From contig NZ_FMAY01000003.1 of the NCBI RefSeq assembly GCF_900094925.1, positions 124,001-188,000 on the forward strand: a stretch of 64,000 nt of DNA. Direction: 5' to 3'. This document shows, one piece after another, positions 60,419-64,000 of this stretch. The number at the start of each line of letters is the position of its first letter. Positions within the stretch are counted from its first letter, which is position 1. The translations under genes were made by a program, and so were the position numbers. The notes below the pieces were generated by a model that worked only from the letters and a program-made list of their open reading frames with translations, was not told the origin of the DNA and searched no databases. The stretch is from Kosakonia oryzendophytica. Its GTDB lineage: Bacteria; Pseudomonadota; Gammaproteobacteria; Enterobacterales; Enterobacteriaceae.

Positions 60419-61391
60419 ACGCGACGCGTTTCTTACCGACCTGCGCCACGCCGCGCGCGATATTGGCTTCTTCTACCTGATTAATCACGGCGTCGACGAC
60501 GCACTCCAGCACGCTGTCCAGCGTGAAGCTCAACGTTTTTTCGCCCTCCCTGATGAGCAAAAACAGCAGGTGGCGATGATCCACTCACCCCATTTTCGCG
60601 GCTACAACCGTGCCGCGTCTGAACTGACCCGTGGGCAACCTGACTGGCGCGAACAATTCGATATTGGCGCAGAACGCCCGGCATTATTGCTTAGCGATGA
60701 TGATCCCGGCTGGCGACGCCTGCAAGGCCCCAACCTGTGGCCGCAAGCGCTGCCAACATTAAAACCAGCGCTGCTCAACTGGCAACGTGCCATGACCACG
60801 ATGGCGATCCGTTTATTACGCGCTTTTGCCGAAGCCCTGCAACTGCCCGCGACAGCGTTTGACGCACTGTATGGCGACAAACCCAATGAGCATATCAAGC
60901 TGATTCGCTATCCCGGCCAGCAAGAGACGCAAAGCGCACAAGGTGTGGGCGCCCATAAAGACTCCGGTTTCCTGAGCTTTCTGTTGCAGGATCAACAGAA
61001 AGGGTTACAGGTCGAAGTAGCACCAGGTCGTTGGATCGATGCCGCGCCGCTGCCCGGCAGCTTTGTGGTGAATATTGGTGAGTTGCTGGAACTGGCGACC
61101 AACGGCTATTTGCGCGCCACGGTGCATCGGGTTGTTTCTCCTCCAGCCAATCAGCAGCGCCTCTCCATTGCGTTCTTCCTCGGCGCGCAACTGGATGCCG
61201 TCGTGCCGGTTTACACCCTGCCGCCCATCCTGGCACAGGAAGCCCACGGTCCGGAGAGCGATCCGCACAATCCACTGTTGCGCGATGTGGGGTGGAATTA
61301 CCTCAAGGGACGCCTGCGATCCCATCCGGATGTTGCAGAACGTTATTACCGCGATGTGCTGCGCGAACGCACAGAACAATTGATCGTCTGA
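60366..61391 (+). CDS. 2-oxoglutarate/Fe(II)-dependent oxygenase (isopenicillin N synthase family)
   Basis: A 341-residue cupin-fold dioxygenase. Non-haem iron ligands H197, D199 (GAHKDSG) and H254 (TVHRV); R265-L-S267 would bind the 2-oxoglutarate carboxylate. N-terminal DIOX_N segment LPILDLARYHG...GFFYLINHGV is intact. GGAG lies 6 nt before the ATG. It precedes a methionine-type importer by 25 bp, so its substrate is probably the imported compound, perhaps an organosulfur amino acid derivative; this is inference. A Cys-rich leader ORF overlaps its start. Confidence 0.88.
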   Translation: MNATTLPILDLARYHGAERDAFLTDLRHAARDIGFFYLINHGVDDALQHAVQREAQRFFALPDEQKQQVAMIHSPHFRGYNRAASELTRGQPDWREQFDIGAERPALLLSDDDPGWRRLQGPNLWPQALPTLKPALLNWQRAMTTMAIRLLRAFAEALQLPATAFDALYGDKPNEHIKLIRYPGQQETQSAQGVGAHKDSGFLSFLLQDQQKGLQVEVAPGRWIDAAPLPGSFVVNIGELLELATNGYLRATVHRVVSPPANQQRLSIAFFLGAQLDAVVPVYTLPPILAQEAHGPESDPHNPLLRDVGWNYLKGRLRSHPDVAERYYRDVLRERTEQLIV

Positions 61392-61416
61392 CCATAACAA
61401 CACAGGAACACACATC

Positions 61417-62223
61417 ATGAAACATGCCGCTTTTACTCTGGCAGGGGTAGCACTGTCTCTTTCACTGGTATGGACTTCCGCGCAGGCCGACGCGTTGCGT
61501 GTCGCTGCCGATCCGGTTCCGCATGCCGAAATTCTTAACTACATCAAAAAGATTGATCCGAAGCTGGATCTGAAAGTGGTGGAACTGACCAGCGGCGCCA
61601 ACGCCAACGAGCTGCTGGCAAATGGCGATGTCGACGCCAACTATTTCCAGCATGTGCCCTATCTGAAAGATCAGGAAAAAGCACTGGGTAAAACCTTTGC
61701 CGTCGCTGCCACGGTGCATATTGAACCGCTCGGCATCTATTCGCATAAATACAAAGATTTTAAATCCGTGCCAAATAACGCCACTGTCGCCGTTCCCAAC
61801 AACGCCACCAACTTAAGCCGTGCGCTGTTCCTGCTGCAAAGCCAGGGACTGATTAAACTGGCGGCGAAATTTACCGATCCGGCCACTACGCTGGCAACCC
61901 CGAAAGACATTGCCGAAAACCCGAAACACCTGAAGATCCTTGAGGTGGAATCACCGCAAATCCCGCGTTCGCTGGATGATGTGGACCTGGCAGTGATCAA
62001 CGGCAACTATGCGCTGGAAGCAGGTTTAACGCCGTCGAAAGATGCGCTGGGACTGGAAAGCGCCAGCCACAACCCGTATGCCAATATTCTGGTCACCAAC
62101 CCGCAACTGGCGAACGATCCACGCATCAAGGAGTTGGCGAAAGATCTGACCTCGCCGCAGGTGGCGGAGTTTATCCGTAAACAGTACAACGGCTCGGTCA
62201 TCCCGGTCGCGCCGCAGTCATGA
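61417..62223 (+). CDS. MetQ/NlpA-family periplasmic binding protein
   Basis: A 268-residue exported binding protein: signal peptide cleaved near SAQA-DAL, then the NlpA fold ([48 protein letters not shown]). No Cys at the cleavage site, so it is soluble periplasmic and not a lipoprotein. AGGA precedes the ATG. Last 4 bp overlap the ATPase gene. It is a distant paralogue of the protein at 12875-13711. Confidence 0.92.
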   Translation: MKHAAFTLAGVALSLSLVWTSAQADALRVAADPVPHAEILNYIKKIDPKLDLKVVELTSGANANELLANGDVDANYFQHVPYLKDQEKALGKTFAVAATVHIEPLGIYSHKYKDFKSVPNNATVAVPNNATNLSRALFLLQSQGLIKLAAKFTDPATTLATPKDIAENPKHLKILEVESPQIPRSLDDVDLAVINGNYALEAGLTPSKDALGLESASHNPYANILVTNPQLANDPRIKELAKDLTSPQVAEFIRKQYNGSVIPVAPQS

Positions 62224-63011
62224 TTGAGATTGAAGGGCTGAGTAAAATCTACGCCGGAGCTGGCCGACCGGCGTTAAAAGATGTGTCGTTAAGCGTGCCG
62301 AAAGGGGCGATTTACGGCATCCTCGGGCGCAGCGGCGCGGGTAAAAGCACGCTGATCCGCTGTCTGAATCTGCTGGAGCGGCCCACGACGGGCCGCATTA
62401 TTGTCAATGGCAGCGACATTACGCAACTGGATAAAGCCGGGCTGCGAGAGCACCGTCTGCGTACCGGCATGATTTTCCAGCACTTCAATTTACTGCATTC
62501 ACGCACGGTAGCCGATAACGTCGCCGTGCCGCTGGAAATCGCTGGCGTACCGAAGGTGTTGCGCCAGGCTCGCGTTGACGAGTTGCTTTATCTCGTCGGT
62601 CTGAGCGAAAAAGCACAGGCTTTTCCTTCTCAGCTCTCCGGGGGCCAGAAGCAGCGCGTTGGCATTGCCAGAGCGCTGGCCGCCAGACCGGATGTCCTGT
62701 TGTGCGACGAAGCCACCAGTGCGTTAGATCCGGAAACTACCGCCTCAGTGTTGCAACTGCTTGCCGATATCAACCAACAGTTAAAACTGACCATTGTGCT
62801 GATCACCCATGAGCTGGAGGTGGTGAAAACCCTTTGCGATCACGCCGCATTGCTGGAAAACGGCGAAGTGGTTGAAAGCGGGCGGATCGCCGATTTGCTG
62901 ATCGCCCCCTGGTCGCGTCTGCGTCAGGCGTTATTGCATGATCCTCAGGCCGAGCGGGATTTCCTCGCCCGCCATGGTTTCGACGGGAGGCCATTATGCG
63001 TGGTCGCATGA
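62220..63011 (+). CDS. Methionine-type ABC importer ATPase lacking the NIL domain
   Basis: A 263-residue ATPase: Walker [10 protein letters not shown] (36-44), [14 protein letters not shown], Walker [12 protein letters not shown] and an H-loop (LITHELEVV). It ends soon after the ATPase core, so the regulatory NIL/ACT domain of MetN is absent and substrate feedback inhibition is not expected. Overlaps its neighbours by 4 and 16 bp. Confidence 0.92.
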   Translation: MIEIEGLSKIYAGAGRPALKDVSLSVPKGAIYGILGRSGAGKSTLIRCLNLLERPTTGRIIVNGSDITQLDKAGLREHRLRTGMIFQHFNLLHSRTVADNVAVPLEIAGVPKVLRQARVDELLYLVGLSEKAQAFPSQLSGGQKQRVGIARALAARPDVLLCDEATSALDPETTASVLQLLADINQQLKLTIVLITHELEVVKTLCDHAALLENGEVVESGRIADLLIAPWSRLRQALLHDPQAERDFLARHGFDGRPLCVVA

Positions 63012-63667
63012 ACTGGGAAGATCTCTGGCCATTACTGGTCAACGGTACGCTGGAAACCCTCTATATGGTTGGTCTGGCGGCGTTTTTCACCATCCTGATC
63101 GGTCTGCCGGTCGGCGTTCTGTTGTTTATTTCCCGCAGCAATGGCCTGGCACCCATGCCAAAAGTGAATGCCATCCTGGGTGCGCTGATCAATATTGGTC
63201 GTTCGTTGCCGTTTATCGTACTGCTGATTGCCTTGATCCCTTTCACTCGTTTGCTGATCGGCACCACGCTTGGCAGCACCGCGGCGGTGGTTCCAGTGAC
63301 CATTGGCGCGTTTCCCTTTTTTGCCCGCCTGACAGAAAGCGCGCTGGATGAAGTCGATTACGGGCGGATAGAAGCCATTCTGTCGATGGGTGGCAATATC
63401 TGGCATGTGATCGGCAAAGCATTATTGCCAGAAGCCTTGCCGACATTGCTGGCGGCAATCACCTTAACCGTGGTGATGCTGATCGGCTTTACCTCGATGG
63501 CTGGGGTCATTGGCGGCGGCGGTCTGGGCGATCTGGCGATTCGCTATGGCTATCAGCGGTTTAACGATCAGGTGATGGCCGGAACGGTGATCATACTGGT
63601 TGCCATGGTGCAGGGGGTGCAAATGACCGGAGAGCGCCTGGTGCGCCGACTGGCGCACCGACGGTAA
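62996..63667 (+). CDS. MetI-like ABC importer permease
   Basis: A 223-residue inner-membrane permease with the MetI signature [26 protein letters not shown] and the [22 protein letters not shown] coupling helix. GGGAGG 5 nt before ATG 62996 sets the start, inside the ATPase gene end. It completes the oxygenase-importer operon. Confidence 0.92.
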   Translation: MRGRMNWEDLWPLLVNGTLETLYMVGLAAFFTILIGLPVGVLLFISRSNGLAPMPKVNAILGALINIGRSLPFIVLLIALIPFTRLLIGTTLGSTAAVVPVTIGAFPFFARLTESALDEVDYGRIEAILSMGGNIWHVIGKALLPEALPTLLAAITLTVVMLIGFTSMAGVIGGGGLGDLAIRYGYQRFNDQVMAGTVIILVAMVQGVQMTGERLVRRLAHRR

Positions 63668-63668
63668 C

Positions 63669-64000
63669 TTAGACCTGCGTCTCTTTGCCCACCAGCAGGG
63701 TGGTAAGGATAAACGACAGCACCAGCGCTATCGCCACCCCGGAAACGGCAAAGATAAAATAGGGTCCAATGTAGGCGGGCAGGCTGAAAATGCTCGACAA
63801 AATATAGCCATACAACCGCACGCCAAAGAAAGCAATAAACGCAGAGGCGAGCGAGCTGGCGACAGTGGCGGCGATAAACGCTTTTTTGTAGCGCGTCAGT
63901 ACGCCAAACAGCGCCGGCTCGGTGATCCCCAACAGAGCAGAGATGGCTGCTGATAGCGTAATTGTTTTATCCTGGCGGTTTTTGCTCAAGCGCCAGATAG
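63669..64000 (-). CDS. PTS EIIBC permease, beta-glucoside/sucrose type (C-terminal part)
   Basis: The C-terminal about 110 residues of a PTS sugar permease, cut by the window edge; the frame stays open to 64000. SAAISALLGITEPALFGVLTRYKKAF is the EIIC signature of the Bgl/Scr/Tre group, followed by two or three membrane segments and LLVGKETQV. It ends with no EIIA domain. Convergent with the MetI-like gene, 1 bp apart. Confidence 0.85.
   Translation of the reverse strand, partial: IWRLSKNRQDKTITLSAAISALLGITEPALFGVLTRYKKAFIAATVASSLASAFIAFFGVRLYGYILSSIFSLPAYIGPYFIFAVSGVAIALVLSFILTTLLVGKETQV

Overview
The window is a chromosomal segment of a member of the Enterobacteriaceae, close to Escherichia, Enterobacter and Kosakonia. 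About 45 genes are near-identical in length and order to an E. coli K-12 block, read in the opposite direction. That block runs from argU/folD through cysS-ppiB-lpxH-purEK, ybbPA-tesA-ybbONqmcA-ybbJ, cueR/copA, ybaPK-ushA-fsr-ybaL-gsk-hemH-adk-htpG-recR-ybaB-dnaX-apt-ybaN-priC-ybaM-mscK and acrRAB to tomB-hha-maa-ylaC. I do not assign a genus. Identifications rest on reading the translated sequence against remembered family members; no search was run.

Layout. 0-1.7 kb: an IbpA-like small heat-shock gene, a small orphan gene and tRNA-Arg(UCU). 1.9-11.1 kb: core genes (folD, ybcJ, ybcI, cysS, ppiB, lpxH, purEK), interrupted at 3.2-5.9 kb by a sugar PTS permease and a MalI-like repressor with a tandem operator. 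11.1-15.2 kb: accessory block with a methionine-type ABC importer and a general porin, at the place where K-12 carries its rhs/allantoin region. 15.3-22.2 kb: core ybb genes. 22.2-25.2 kb: an uncharacterised pair, a 740-residue exported protein and a DUF3142 protein. 25.1-29.8 kb: the cueR/copA copper module, split by a TM2 protein and an exported-toxin/immunity-like pair. 29.9-57.5 kb: a long core stretch for tRNA editing, nucleotide salvage, DNA replication and repair, heat shock, mechanosensation and multidrug efflux. 57.4-64 kb: accessory block with a MocR regulator, a broken acetyltransferase, the zinc-independent ribosomal proteins L36/L31 under a Zur-like box, and a 2-oxoglutarate oxygenase operon with a second methionine-type importer. 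A PTS permease fragment closes the window.

How the parts work together. CueR and CopA form a copper-efflux switch whose 19-bp-spaced promoter is intact despite three inserted genes. dnaX and copA both keep the heptamers for programmed -1 frameshifting. AcrR represses acrAB. The L31/L36 paralogues suggest zinc sparing. The most interesting candidate for an undescribed system is at 60.3-63.7 kb. A leader ORF carrying three consecutive Cys codons overlaps the oxygenase start. The bases just after the Cys codons can pair with the oxygenase ribosome-binding site. This suggests cysteine-responsive translational control of an organosulfur uptake and oxidation operon.
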